From an uncultured Eubacteriales bacterium (GTDB taxonomy: Bacteria > Bacillota > Clostridia > Christensenellales > Aristaeellaceae): 64,000 nt of DNA. The DNA is taken from NCBI GenBank assembly GCA_902790015.1, contig CADAQF010000009.1, forward strand, positions 1 to 64,000, in the 5' to 3' direction. The position numbers and the translations under genes are program-made. The notes beneath the pieces are model-generated. The model saw only the letters and a list, made by a program, of their open reading frames with translations, was not told where the DNA came from and did not search any database. Positions 1 through 8,538 of the stretch are shown piece by piece; within the stretch, counting starts at the first letter, position 1; every line of letters begins with the position of its first letter.

Positions 1-454
1 TTCTTCCCGTGAAGCGTGTATTCTGTTACCGTTTCCACATGCGTCACTTCGTCCAGCACGGTCTTCTTCGTCCGCAGCCCGTCTTCGTTGTACTCAAAGT
101 GTACGTCAATGGAATGCGGGCTGGTACTCGTCCGGTGCATATGGTACAGCTCCCGCCCGTGACGCCATTCATACGTCCACGCGCCGGATGAAAGGATGTT
201 CCCTATGGCGTCGTTCTGTATGGCTCCTCCGCCGTATGCGGTCAGCAGGTCCTTCCAGCCGCTGTCCCCATAGGTGTAATTGGTCTGTGCCTGCTTCGTT
301 CCCAGGTCGGTTTCCGTATATGCGTACCGCCTGAAGCTCTGTATGTTCCCGCCCAGGTCATAGGTGTATACCCAGGTGGTGCCATTTGCTCCCCCGCGGG
401 TATCATACGGGTCGTTCACCCGGATCAACTGCCCTATGGCGTCATATTTGTATT
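1..454 (-). pseudogene. Orphan RHS/YD-repeat fragment, cut by left edge
   Basis: Reading the minus strand from about 454 to the edge gives a continuous YD-repeat protein (YKYDAIGQLIRVNDPYD, then WVYTYDLGGNIQSF and FEYNEDGLRTKK), the usual repeat text just before an RHS core end. A TAA stop lies directly upstream in frame and no start codon with a ribosome site is visible, so this is a displaced C-terminal cassette rather than a whole gene. It lies 75 bp downstream of the putative immunity gene. Orphan RHS core/tip cassettes after an RHS-immunity pair are a known arrangement in RHS loci. The true extent is hidden beyond position 1. Confidence 0.7.
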
Positions 455-529
455 ATACCATATCTTGTGTTGCTATGCTACCCTGTGCCGCTTTGTGCGG
501 TGTTGCCTCAATTGACAATTCCAATATAA

Positions 530-1042
530 TCATTCATTTACAATAATAATACCGCTATCTCTGGGTATGCTTCGATGATGTTCATCAGAGTTTATCAGCA
601 TTTTTTTAATACGGTATATATTGATTGTTCTTTGGTTCTGAGAAGGTTTTATCCATACTTTTCCGTGATATATCGGATATTTTGCGGTAAACCTTCCCCA
701 TACTTCTCTCTCATTGTAACATAGTCGAATCAATTCATGCCCTTCAAGTATAATATAAGTATAGGAATCAAAATCAAAGTGTATGATATCTTCTCTATTA
801 CGATTTGTAGCGATATGAAACATCTCATCAAAAGCGTCAAGAGATATATACGATTCTGGATAACCATATAATGCCCACCAAAGCGTGCCAAAAACAGGCT
901 TATCTGCATTGATGTCCCTGATCCATTCGAATGAAGTAACATATTCGAAAGAAATCTCCTGATCTTTGGAATAAGTCGCCATTATGCATATTAATACGGA
1001 TATTAAAACGATTCCTACGATAAGAGTTTTTGTTCTGTTCAT
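530..1042 (-). CDS. Putative membrane-anchored immunity protein for the RHS tip
   Basis: About 170 residues. The start at 1042 gives MNRTKTLIVGIVLISVLIC, a short basic N-terminus followed by one hydrophobic segment, then a soluble domain. A longer reading from 1084 overlaps the RHS end by 8 bp but places 14 odd residues before the membrane segment; an AAGG-like site lies about a dozen bases before 1042. I recognise no domain. The assignment as an immunity protein is by position only: it directly follows the variable tip of an RHS gene, and its low G+C resembles that tip rather than the rest of the window. It could also be an unrelated small membrane protein. Confidence 0.55.
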   Translation of the reverse strand: MNRTKTLIVGIVLISVLICIMATYSKDQEISFEYVTSFEWIRDINADKPVFGTLWWALYGYPESYISLDAFDEMFHIATNRNREDIIHFDFDSYTYIILEGHELIRLCYNEREVWGRFTAKYPIYHGKVWIKPSQNQRTINIYRIKKMLINSDEHHRSIPRDSGIIIVNE

Positions 1043-1076
1043 TTTTTGCAATTCTGCCTTTTCATATAGTGCTCGA

Positions 1077-1894
1077 TTAATCAACGTATCTCCAACCCAC
1101 GTTTAATAAATCTAAAACACTATTAAAATGACTGAAATCGATTCTCAAGTAAGGAATTCCTGTGCTTGGAAAATAACAAACACTACTATATGAGGCAGCT
1201 TGAACAGTGTGGGATGTTTTTTCTGCGAGAAAAGATGCAGCAGACACGCCTTTTGAATCCGGCGTTCCCCCATTACATGAATACAAATAAGTCATAATAT
1301 TCACTTTAACTGGCTTCAGTTCGTCAGAAGAAATAAATCCGAATTCATTCTCCGGATCATTAATCCCTAACTGGACGTTATTACAATCTAGCGTTCCATT
1401 TGAACCATGACAAATTATATATAGCAGGTCGATGGATTCCGGTAATGAATTCCATACATCAATAAATCCTCTATCATCAGAATTCTGAGCTATGATACAA
1501 TCAAACCCCACCATTATTATTTCATCATATATTTGAAGAAATTCAATATACTTTTTTAGCCATTTCGCCTGATTTGGAAATCCTTTTCCTCCTTGTGTTT
1601 CATCTGGCCTATCGTCATATAATATTACAACTGATCCAAAGCCAGATTGATCTGACATGATTATCGGATTATTTTGACAATAGCAGAACAGATTTCTTCC
1701 GTCAAACACCGTATCCGCATTAATGAACCTTCCCCGATTGGCATTATAATACCTGCTTCTCAGGTAGTAAAAGTCAATCTCATCATCATACACATACCCC
1801 CGATACAGGAACGGGTTCAGCTTGCCAAGCGTCGTCCTCAGGCTGCCTGTGGTGCTCAGCGGCTTCCCCCAGGCATCATACGTATATTCAACTA
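1077..1894 (-). pseudogene. RHS core end with caspase-like (clan CD) C-terminal tip
   Basis: The frame opens at the 46-bp duplication and runs through the RHS core signature (LYRGYVYDDEIDFYYLRSR, then GRFINADT) into a variable tip of about 190 residues. The tip has ICHGSNG, about 44 residues later YLYSCNGG, and between them ISSDEL. His-Gly followed by Ser/Ala-Cys in this spacing is the dyad layout of clan CD cysteine peptidases such as CHAT and caspase-like domains. The tip is AT-rich compared with the core, as expected for exchangeable RHS tips. The only start in this frame is a GTG at 1793 inside the core, so the tip depends on the upstream fragments that are now out of frame. Confidence 0.65.
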
Positions 1895-2657
1895 CCTTCG
1901 TGCCTGTGCTGTCCGTCAGGGCGATGACATCCCCCTGCAGCCTTCGTGCCTGTGCTGTCCGTCAGGGCGATGACATCCCCCTGCAGATTGTACACATAGG
2001 CGTAACTCGCCGTTGTAGTCCCGTTGTTCCATTCCACGATAGCCGGCCTGCCCTGCAGGTCGCAGTCAGAATAAACCGCCGTGCCCTGTTCGGCGTCCTG
2101 TACCATGCCTACCCTGCCGGTGGCGTCGTAGGCGTAGGTGAAGCGGGCGCTTTCCTCTTCGTCAAAGCTCACTCCGGTCAGACGGCCGTAGGCATCATAG
2201 GAATAACGCACTTCATCGCCGTTTCCGTAGGCGACCTTCTGTATCTGCCGGGTCACGGGATCATAATCCGTCGTGCTGAGCGTCCTGTTTCCGACCTGTG
2301 TAGATACCTGACGGCCCAGGCTGTCGTACCCGAAGCGGTAGATAACGTCGCCGCTGGTTTCGGTCCTGGTGTTGTGCTTTACCCCGCTCAGATAACCCGT
2401 TTGGGCATCGTAGCCGTATTCCGTTCTCACTTCCTTTCCGTCGAGCGTCGTGCTGGTTTTGGTCTTTCTTCTCTGGGCGTCGTACTGATAACTGACCGTC
2501 TGCCCTTTGGGGTCTGTCACGCCGGTGACAGTACCCTTATCGGGATCGGTCACGGTGATCACCGTCTTGCCCCGGGCGTCTGTCTGCGTGACGGCATAGG
2601 TACCGTCGGCGTTATAGGCGGTGTTCTCCTTTATATACTTCGCCGTGCCGCTCTCAG
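1888..2657 (-). pseudogene. RHS/YD-repeat block, frame broken at both ends
   Basis: A run of YD repeats (VSYQYDAQRRKTKT, YGYDAQTGYLSG, VRYSYDAYGRLTG, FTYAYDATGRVG) ends in VYNLQGDVIALTDSTGTK, the conserved text before the RHS core end. At its 3' end a 46-bp tandem duplication throws the frame into a stop at 1888. At its 5' end, near 2655, two adjoining short segments of RHS-like text are in different frames, so at least one more indel separates it from the N-terminal piece. Several hundred residues normally found between an RHS N-terminus and the repeats are missing. The protein would be secreted or surface-located if intact. Confidence 0.7.
1895..1986. repeat. 46-bp perfect tandem duplication
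   Basis: Positions 1895-1940 and 1941-1986 are identical (CCTTCGTGCC to CCCCTGCAG). The unit length is not a multiple of three. Removing one copy joins the repeat block to the core end as NLQGDVIALTDSTGTK followed by VVEYTYDAWGKPL, an uninterrupted RHS reading frame. The duplication is therefore the direct cause of the break. Confidence 0.95.
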
Positions 2658-2710
2658 TTCCTTCTTTTTAACTTCGATTGTGTTGCCATAGGCGTCGTAA
2701 AGATATCCGG

Positions 2711-3061
2711 TCACCGTTCCGGAACCTCCGGCTTGACCGGGCTTACGCCCTCATAACCCCAGGAAAGGGAATGACCTTCCCGGTCTTGAAGGGTGATAAA
2801 GGGCTTTTCAGAAGAAATGCCGCAGGTTACAGTCAGGTTCCCGGTACGGCTGACCAGCCTGGCCTCCGTTTCCTTTTCTGGGACGAATGAGGCGGATATT
2901 TCCTGCCATGTTCCTGAGGCGCTGTCCTGCTGATGGATCGGGATGGCGTTCATGTAGGAACGGTATTTCCCTGCTTCCACTGTAAATGTTTTGCTGAAAA
3001 CGGAGCGCTTATAGATGAGTTCCGTGGGGATCAGGTGCTGCTTTTTTGTGGCGGTACTCAT
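2711..3061 (-). pseudogene. RHS protein N-terminal fragment
   Basis: 116 residues from an ATG with a strong AAAGGAGG site. The text KTFTVEAGKYRSYMNAIPIHQQDSASGTWQEISASF resembles the N-terminal region of clostridial RHS/WapA-like proteins in which a GPIHYQD-type segment precedes a long wall or adhesin region. The frame ends at 2711 within a stretch that continues, one base shifted, as GTVTGYLYDAYGNTIEV, a YD repeat. No clear signal peptide is seen. This is the start of the same broken gene as the repeat block and tip. Confidence 0.6.
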
Positions 3062-3332
3062 GGAATAAGCCTCCTTTCGTTCTTCGGGTTTTCACTATTA
3101 AGACGAAAGAGACGGCGATATTCTTCCTGCGAAAGGAATTGTTTACAAGATTGTTTTGCTATCTGCTGTATACTCTGAAAATCGAACATATGTACCAGAG
3201 GTTGAAATTCATAAAATTATAGGATACTTCTTGACAGTGACAGAGATATTTTTTCTCAGAAAGATATAATGCTCGTACATTTTAAACCGGACTGGTTCAT
3301 TTTATCAATACAGAATTTTGCTTTTGTCTCCC

Positions 3333-3361
3333 TTGTTTTATTGCAAAAATTGACATATAAT
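3333..3361 (+). promoter_or_regulatory. Sigma-A-type promoter of the araC/GH27 operon
   Basis: TTGTTT (3333-3338) and TATAAT (3356-3361) are separated by 17 bp, about 18 bp before the ATG at 3379. The 12-mer TTGTTTTATTGC recurs at the same place in the promoter at 8390-8418. Confidence 0.7.
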
Positions 3362-3378
3362 AGTTCTGGTGATGCTTA

Positions 3379-4242
3379 ATGGAACCACACGCAGTATGGG
3401 ATCGGGCCAATCAGATGCCTCCCGGGCGGGAGTTCGAAGCCTATCATTTCGTCGATACCCAGACGCAGCCGGTCTTTTATCACAGCCATCCACATTATGA
3501 GATCTACTTTTTCCTGCAGGGGCACAGCCGCATCATCGTGGAGGGGCTGGACCTCAAGCCGGTGCGGGGAGATGCGCTGATCTATCCCCCGGGGATCATG
3601 CACCGCAATATCCATCTGGATTCCGAAATCCCCTATGAACGCTTCTATCTTTTCGCCCGGAGGGAATTCCTGCAGTCCATCAGCTCGGCAGAGTACGACC
3701 TTCCCGGGACGCTGGAAAAGATGACCCGGAACGACCGTTATTTTTATCATGTCGGGCAGGAAGACCTGCAGGAGCTCATCCGTTTGACGGACGAGACCAT
3801 CGCCGCCTCCGAGCTGTCCGGCCCCGCGGACAGGCTGATCAACCGCAGCCGCTTCACCATTCTTCTGATCCGCGCGCTGACCATGATGTCCGGCCAGGAG
3901 GTCATGCCGCAAAGCGATTACAACAAAGGAATGAGCAGCCTGATCCGCTACGTCAACCGCCATATCACCACGCCGCTGACGCTGGACGACCTGGCGGAAA
4001 CGTTTCACGTGAGCAAGTATTACCTGCTGCGCGAGTTTAAAAACTATACCGGCATTTCCGTCCATCAGTACCTGATCATCCGCCGCATCCAGGTATCACA
4101 GGAAATGATACGCCAGGGCATCAAGCCCAAGGAAGCCTGCTTTCAGTGCGGCTTCTCGGACTATTCCAGTTATTACCGGGCCTTCAGGGGGCGCGTGGGC
4201 ATGTCGCCCGAGCAGTTCAGGCAGGCCGTTTTCCGGCCCTGA
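3379..4242 (+). CDS. AraC-family regulator with cupin sensor
   Basis: 287 residues. The N-terminal half has a cupin-like sugar-binding motif (HSHPHYEIYFFLQG, then DALIYPPGIMH). The C-terminal 100 residues form the two AraC helix-turn-helix motifs (LTLDDLAETFHVSKYYLLREFKNYTGIS, and ACFQCGFSDYSSYYRAFRGRVGMSPEQFR). It sits 54 bp upstream of an alpha-galactosidase on the same strand and very probably controls it in response to a galactoside or related sugar. The start follows a weak GGTGA site and a short leader. Confidence 0.9.
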   Translation: MEPHAVWDRANQMPPGREFEAYHFVDTQTQPVFYHSHPHYEIYFFLQGHSRIIVEGLDLKPVRGDALIYPPGIMHRNIHLDSEIPYERFYLFARREFLQSISSAEYDLPGTLEKMTRNDRYFYHVGQEDLQELIRLTDETIAASELSGPADRLINRSRFTILLIRALTMMSGQEVMPQSDYNKGMSSLIRYVNRHITTPLTLDDLAETFHVSKYYLLREFKNYTGISVHQYLIIRRIQVSQEMIRQGIKPKEACFQCGFSDYSSYYRAFRGRVGMSPEQFRQAVFRP

Positions 4243-4296
4243 CGGTTCCCGCCCGCTCCCTTTTTACCAAACCTGTTTTTTAGGAGGATATGACTT

Positions 4297-5472
4297 ATGC
4301 AGCTACTGACACCGCCTATGGGATGGAACAGCTGGAACACCTTCGGGGGCAGCATCTCCGATTCCCTGATCCGGGAGACCGCCCGGACGATGAAAGACAA
4401 AGGGTACCTGGCAGCCGGGTATGAATACATCGTCATCGACGACTGCTGGAGCCTGCGGGACCGCGGGCCCGACGGCCACCTGGTGCCTGACCCCGAAAAG
4501 TTCCCGCACGGCATGAAGGACCTGGCGGATTACGTCCATTCCCTGGGCTTCAAGTTTGGCCTTTATTCGTGCGCAGGCGTGATGACCTGCGCCGGATACC
4601 CGTCTTCTTACGACCACGAGTTCACCGACGCCCGGGACTTTGCCGACTGGGGGGTGGACTTCCTCAAATACGATTTCTGCAATTTCCCTGCCAACGCCGA
4701 CGGCAATAACCGCTACGCCATCATGTCCATGGCCCTCAAATCCACCGGACGGGATATCCTCTTCTCCGCCTGCAACTGGGGCACGGACGAGCCTTGGAAA
4801 TGGATGAAATCCCTGGGCGTGCATATGTACCGTTCCACCGGCGATATACAGGACAACTTCGCGTCCTTTTCCTCCATCGTACGCTCCCAGCTGCCCAACT
4901 TCTGCATGAGCGGCGCCAACTGCTTTAACGATATCGACATGCTGACGGTGGGCATGTACGGCAAAGGAAACGTCGCTCAGGGCGACGCCTGCGGCGACGT
5001 GGAATACCAGACGCAGTTCGCCCTGTGGTGCATGCTGAGCGCGCCGCTGATGCTGGGGGCGGACGTGCGGAATATGCCCGCGTTCGCCGAAAGCCTCGTG
5101 CTGAACCCCGGCCTGCTCCGCATCAATCAGGACCCGGAGGGCCGCGTTCCTCAGGTGGTTTACCGGGGCAGGATGATCTACAGCGGGCCCGATGTTCCGG
5201 GCGGCTGGAAGGAATACCCCGACACGGGGCTCACGCTGTTCAAGCATATGAGCGGCGGGGAATTCGCCGTGGGCTTCTTCAACATGGCTCCCATGCCGGG
5301 CCAGGTGCCGTTCATATTCGCCGACGCCGGCCTGCCGTCCACCAGCGGCTTTGCCCTGCACTTTTGTGACGCCCTGACCGGAGAGGATCTCGGTCTCAGG
5401 CAGGATTATCTAAATCTGATGGTTCCCGCCCGCGGCTGCCGGGTGCTGACTTGCAGGATCGAAAAGTGCTGA
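4297..5472 (+). CDS. Alpha-galactosidase, GH27 family
   Basis: 391 residues with an AGGAGG site in front. It opens with the GH27 hallmark PPMGWNSWNTF and has YIVIDDCW, LGFKFGLYSCAG, the nucleophile Asp126 in LKYDFCN and the acid/base Asp183 in RSTGDIQD. A C-terminal beta domain follows. No signal peptide is seen, so it is likely cytoplasmic and would remove alpha-1,6-linked galactose from imported melibiose- or raffinose-type sugars. The length is normal for the family. It is probably co-transcribed with the upstream AraC regulator. Confidence 0.93.
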   Translation: MQLLTPPMGWNSWNTFGGSISDSLIRETARTMKDKGYLAAGYEYIVIDDCWSLRDRGPDGHLVPDPEKFPHGMKDLADYVHSLGFKFGLYSCAGVMTCAGYPSSYDHEFTDARDFADWGVDFLKYDFCNFPANADGNNRYAIMSMALKSTGRDILFSACNWGTDEPWKWMKSLGVHMYRSTGDIQDNFASFSSIVRSQLPNFCMSGANCFNDIDMLTVGMYGKGNVAQGDACGDVEYQTQFALWCMLSAPLMLGADVRNMPAFAESLVLNPGLLRINQDPEGRVPQVVYRGRMIYSGPDVPGGWKEYPDTGLTLFKHMSGGEFAVGFFNMAPMPGQVPFIFADAGLPSTSGFALHFCDALTGEDLGLRQDYLNLMVPARGCRVLTCRIEKC

Positions 5473-5479
5473 CTCAGGG

Positions 5480-5971
5480 CTCACGCATTCTGCGTGAGTA
5501 GTGGGAAAGGGACTGACGTCCCCTTCCCAACCGTTCCAGGGCCTGCCGGCCCGTTCTTCGCTGAAAATGGTCCACCGGACCATTTTCCGGGCGCTCAGAA
5601 CCCCCTGCGGCTTTTCCAGGTATGTTTTCCTTCGGAAAACCCTTTCCAGGGTCTGCCGGCCCGTTCGTCGGTGAAAACGATCCACCGGATCGTTTTCCGG
5701 GCCCTCCTCACCCCACCGGCAAAGCCGCCGGGATACGATATGACGCGAGGGTGTGCCCCTCTCCAGGGCCTGCCGGCCCGTTCGGCGCTGAAAAAGGTCC
5801 ACTGGACCTTTTTCCGGGCGCGCCTCACCCCCTCGTCAAGTTCTTTCCGTCACTCCATCCCAATCCAGGGCCTGCCGGCCCGTTCGTCGGTGAAATCGGT
5901 CCACCGGACCGATTTCCGGGCCCTCCTCACCCCTGCGGGTGCCTGCGGCATCCGCCGAATAAATCGGCGGA
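5480..5971 (+). repeat. Array A: four covarying palindromic units with end hairpins
   Basis: The array starts 8 bp after the alpha-galactosidase stop with hairpin CTCACGCA-TTC-TGCGTGAG (5480-5498) and a second hairpin (5503-5528). Four units follow at 5536-5604, 5646-5714, 5763-5831 and 5865-5933. Each unit has CCAGGG(C/T)CTGCCGGCCCG, a 9-base TTC-rich spacer, an 11-bp perfect stem with ACC or ACT loop, then CGGGC and a CACCCC-like tail. The stems begin GAAAATGG, GAAAACGA, GAAAAAGG and GAAATCGG, with both arms changing together. The array closes with TCCGCCGA-ATAAA-TCGGCGGA (5951-5971). From there to 6220 I see nothing else. Confidence 0.85.
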
Positions 5972-6224
5972 CTTAGGGATTCCGTGGCAGAAAGAACAGA
6001 TATCCGTTTCACTTTTTTCAGTTGTTTTTTTCGATGATTTCAATCCGTTCACCTGTTATTTATTTGTGCTTACGTCCTGATCGTGCGTACGCCCTGAGAC
6101 CTGATGCTGTTTACGTATCCTGCGAAGGGCTGCAACATCATCTCGGACAGCCTTCGCGGCCGGTGTGAGGCGGGGAGGCTCTTTCTGAATCGAATGAACA
6201 GGCCCTAAAATGTTAAAAACAGGT

Positions 6225-6262
6225 GCGCCCCCGGCAGCTGTGTTTCATGCTGCCGGGGGCGC
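6225..6262 (-). terminator. Rho-independent terminator of the Gfo/Idh operon
   Basis: A 14-bp perfect stem (GCGCCCCCGGCAGC and its complement) is followed on the minus strand by ACCTGTTTTTA, about 50 bp after the oxidoreductase stop. Confidence 0.85.
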
Positions 6263-6310
6263 CTTATATCCTGATCGCTGTCCGGATTATCGTGATTCAG
6301 TTTTCGTGGT

Positions 6311-7492
6311 TCAGCGCGTTCCGCCGAAGGTATCGGACAGATCCGCCACGACAGATTTGGCGGGATCGTCCGTTTTCAGCCTGGAATGGGCGACGCGCTT
6401 TTGAAGCTCCTCATAGAACAGCTCTTCGTCAATGGGCATGGACACTTCCCTGCCCAGGAAGGCGGACAGGTGCATGGCATTGGACAGCATCAGCCCGCGG
6501 ATGCCCTCCCGCCCGTCGGCCACCAGCGGCTCGCCCCGCAGGATCGCCCCGCCCCAGGCGTTGATGACGCCAGTGTGCTGGGGGTTGAGACCGTCCGTCT
6601 CCACGACGGTTTCCGTCGCCGGCATGGTGGCAAACGCGTCCTTGTTGGAAGCGCTCCACTCCGGCTCGGAAACGCTGAACTCCTGGAGGTGCAGCTGATC
6701 GTTTTCCACGAGCAGCCTGGCCCTGTCCATCTGGATCTCAAAGCGGTTGGTGCCGTGCGCGTCGCCTGTGGTGGTGACGAAAACGCCGGTACCGCCGTTT
6801 TCGTATTCGACGTAAGTCGTCACATCGTCCTCCACCTCGATATCGTGCCACAGGCCGAACTTCATGTGCGCCTGCACCTTCACGGGCATGCCGCAGATCC
6901 ACTGCCAGAGGTCCAGCTGGTGGGGGCACTGGTTGAGCAGCACGCCGCCGCCCTCCCCAGCCCAGGTCGCCCGCCAGGAACCGGAATCGTAATACGCCTG
7001 GGGCCGGTACCAATCCGTAATGATCCAGTTGGTGCGGCGGATGCGCCCGTATTTGCCGGACCGCACGAGCTCCCGCATTTTACGGTACACGCAGTTGGTG
7101 CGCTGGTTGAACATCACGCCGAAAACGACCTCCGGGTGCCGGTCGGCCGCCTGATTCATCTCTCGCACCTGTTTGGTGTATACGCCCGCCGGCTTTTCGA
7201 CCAGCACATGGATCGAACGCTCCATGCACTTGACAGCCAGCCCGGGATGGGCGTAATGCGGCGTGGCGACGATGCACGCATCCACCAGACCGCTGTCCAG
7301 CATGGCGTCCGCGCTGTCAAAAAAGCGCACGCTTTCCCCCAGGCGGGTTTTGGCCCATTCCTGACGGGCGGGATTGATATCCGCCACGGCCGCCAGTTCA
7401 AAATCCGGGCATTCCCCGTCCCTGACCCTGCAGGCGTGGGAGCTTCCCATATTGCCGATGCCGATGATGCCGAGCCTGATCTTTTTTTCCAT
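6311..7492 (-). CDS. Gfo/Idh/MocA-family NAD(P)-dependent oxidoreductase
   Basis: 393 residues. The N-terminal Rossmann fold has GIGNMG (11-16) and the family motif EKP (99-101). The C-terminal alpha/beta domain carries GGGVLLNQCPHQLDLWQW, a typical substrate-pocket segment with His. Such enzymes oxidise or reduce sugars, inositols and their derivatives; the exact substrate cannot be told. It follows a sugar isomerase/epimerase by 13 bp on the same strand, so the pair probably handle one sugar or polyol. It ends at a strong terminator that faces the GH27 operon. Confidence 0.9.
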   Translation of the reverse strand: MEKKIRLGIIGIGNMGSSHACRVRDGECPDFELAAVADINPARQEWAKTRLGESVRFFDSADAMLDSGLVDACIVATPHYAHPGLAVKCMERSIHVLVEKPAGVYTKQVREMNQAADRHPEVVFGVMFNQRTNCVYRKMRELVRSGKYGRIRRTNWIITDWYRPQAYYDSGSWRATWAGEGGGVLLNQCPHQLDLWQWICGMPVKVQAHMKFGLWHDIEVEDDVTTYVEYENGGTGVFVTTTGDAHGTNRFEIQMDRARLLVENDQLHLQEFSVSEPEWSASNKDAFATMPATETVVETDGLNPQHTGVINAWGGAILRGEPLVADGREGIRGLMLSNAMHLSAFLGREVSMPIDEELFYEELQKRVAHSRLKTDDPAKSVVADLSDTFGGTR

Positions 7493-7505
7493 CGTCCTTC
7501 CTCCT

Positions 7506-8342
7506 TTAAATCAGGGCCTTAAGCGCGCAGCAGGCCGCGTCAAACGCCGCGTCGCTGCTGGGATAGGTGAAAGTGTCGATCGACGTTTTATTGTCCTCCC
7601 GTTCCAGGGATTTAAGCCCGTCGAACACGGCCAGGTGAGGCTCCACGCTGACCGCCTGCCCGCCCCGGGAGATATAATCGTCCAGAATATCCTGGAGCCG
7701 TCCCACGCCCTTGCCCGCGGGCACCACCCGGCCGTCCGGCAGGGCGTCCTTGATGTGCAGATAACGGATCCTGTCCTTAAGCATCGTCCAGCCTTCCCAG
7801 GTATCCTGCCCGCACTGAATGAAATTGGCGGGGTCAAATATGCCCTCCAGGGCCGGAAAAGCGTCCAGCAGCTCGCGGCAGCGGCCGGCAAGGGCGCCGT
7901 ATATGCCCTTTTCATTTTCATGGCACAGCGTCACTCCGCTGCCTTGCGCCGCTTCCAGCATACGGCCCATCCGTTCGAACACCTGGGCTTTGCATTCGTC
8001 CTCCCCGCCCTGCGGCACATAGAAGGAAAACATGCGCAGGTTCCCTGCTCCCAGTATGCCCGCCAGTTCCAGCGTGCGGCGCAGCTTGTCCAGATGGGGT
8101 TCAAACGCTTCCTCGATGCCGATCTTGCCGATGGGCGACCCTATCGACCAGACGGTCAGGCCGTTGTCATCAAGCTTCCGGCGTACCTCCCTGGCCTTCT
8201 GCGGCGTTATGTCCGCAATGTTCTGCCCGTCCACCCCGCGGATCTCAAGCCCGTTCAGCCCGTTTCTGAGCATTGCGCCGATCTGGCCGTCGATCCGCCC
8301 GGAAGCCTCATCGGCAAACGCATAGATTTTAAGCTCGCTCAT
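7506..8342 (-). CDS. Sugar phosphate isomerase/epimerase, TIM barrel
   Basis: 278 residues, family of xylose-isomerase-like/AP endonuclease 2 TIM barrels. Metal-site motifs are HENEKG (141-146), FDPANF (169-174), HIKDA (196-200) and a C-terminal SVEPHL. The length is normal. The start at 8342 follows GGGAGGAA. These proteins isomerise or epimerise sugars or inositol derivatives and are often paired with Gfo/Idh dehydrogenases, as here. The substrate is unknown. Its promoter shares a 12-mer with that of the neighbouring AraC/alpha-galactosidase operon, which suggests joint control. Confidence 0.88.
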   Translation of the reverse strand: MSELKIYAFADEASGRIDGQIGAMLRNGLNGLEIRGVDGQNIADITPQKAREVRRKLDDNGLTVWSIGSPIGKIGIEEAFEPHLDKLRRTLELAGILGAGNLRMFSFYVPQGGEDECKAQVFERMGRMLEAAQGSGVTLCHENEKGIYGALAGRCRELLDAFPALEGIFDPANFIQCGQDTWEGWTMLKDRIRYLHIKDALPDGRVVPAGKGVGRLQDILDDYISRGGQAVSVEPHLAVFDGLKSLEREDNKTSIDTFTYPSSDAAFDAACCALKALI

Positions 8343-8389
8343 GCTGTTCCTCCCCCTGACGGGACAGTCCTTTGCCCGCCCCGGCCCCT

Positions 8390-8418
8390 ATTATAGCGCA
8401 ATAAAAGCAATAAAACAA
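8390..8418 (-). promoter_or_regulatory. Promoter of the isomerase-oxidoreductase operon
   Basis: On the minus strand TTGTTT (8418-8413), 17 bp, then TATAAT (8395-8390), 47 bp before the ATG. The -35 and first half of the spacer, TTGTTTTATTGC, are identical to the AraC operon promoter at 3333-3344, and ATTG recurs in the same spacer register. Confidence 0.75.
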
Positions 8419-8493
8419 CAGCTTTTTAAAGTAGTATTGATAATATTGAATGGCATGGCCGCTTTTCCGGCCGCTGCACCCGGCAGTAAAAAT

Positions 8494-8522
8494 GCCCGCC
8501 CCGGGTCGATCCCGGAACGGGC
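8494..8522 (-). terminator. Rho-independent terminator of the rnf operon
   Basis: GCCCGTTCCGGG and CCCGGGGCGGGC form a stem followed by ATTTTTAC on the minus strand, 17 bp after the rnfB stop. The plus-strand side is also followed by TTTTT, so it may work both ways. Confidence 0.85.
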
Positions 8523-8538
8523 TTTTTAGCGGGCAGTA

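Noticed and set aside
481..540. Promoter for the orphan RHS fragment (TATAAT at about 455-460)
   Set aside because: A TATAAT is present on the minus strand but no acceptable -35 box lies 16-18 bp upstream, and no start codon with a ribosome site follows.
5536..5933. Possible integron attC array
   Set aside because: No core-site GTT triplets, no cassette ORFs between units and no integrase gene in the window.
5480..5971. Possible CRISPR array
   Set aside because: Unit spacing is uneven (110, 117, 102 bp), the repeat contains a variable palindrome instead of a constant repeat with unique spacers, and no cas gene is near.
5494..5976. Open frame of 160 codons through repeat array A, with a repeating QGLPARS motif (and overlapping frames with GPAGPF)
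   Set aside because: The peptide repeat only mirrors the DNA units. Several frames on both strands are open because the sequence is G+C-rich, unit 1 is out of frame with units 2-4, and no ribosome site is present.
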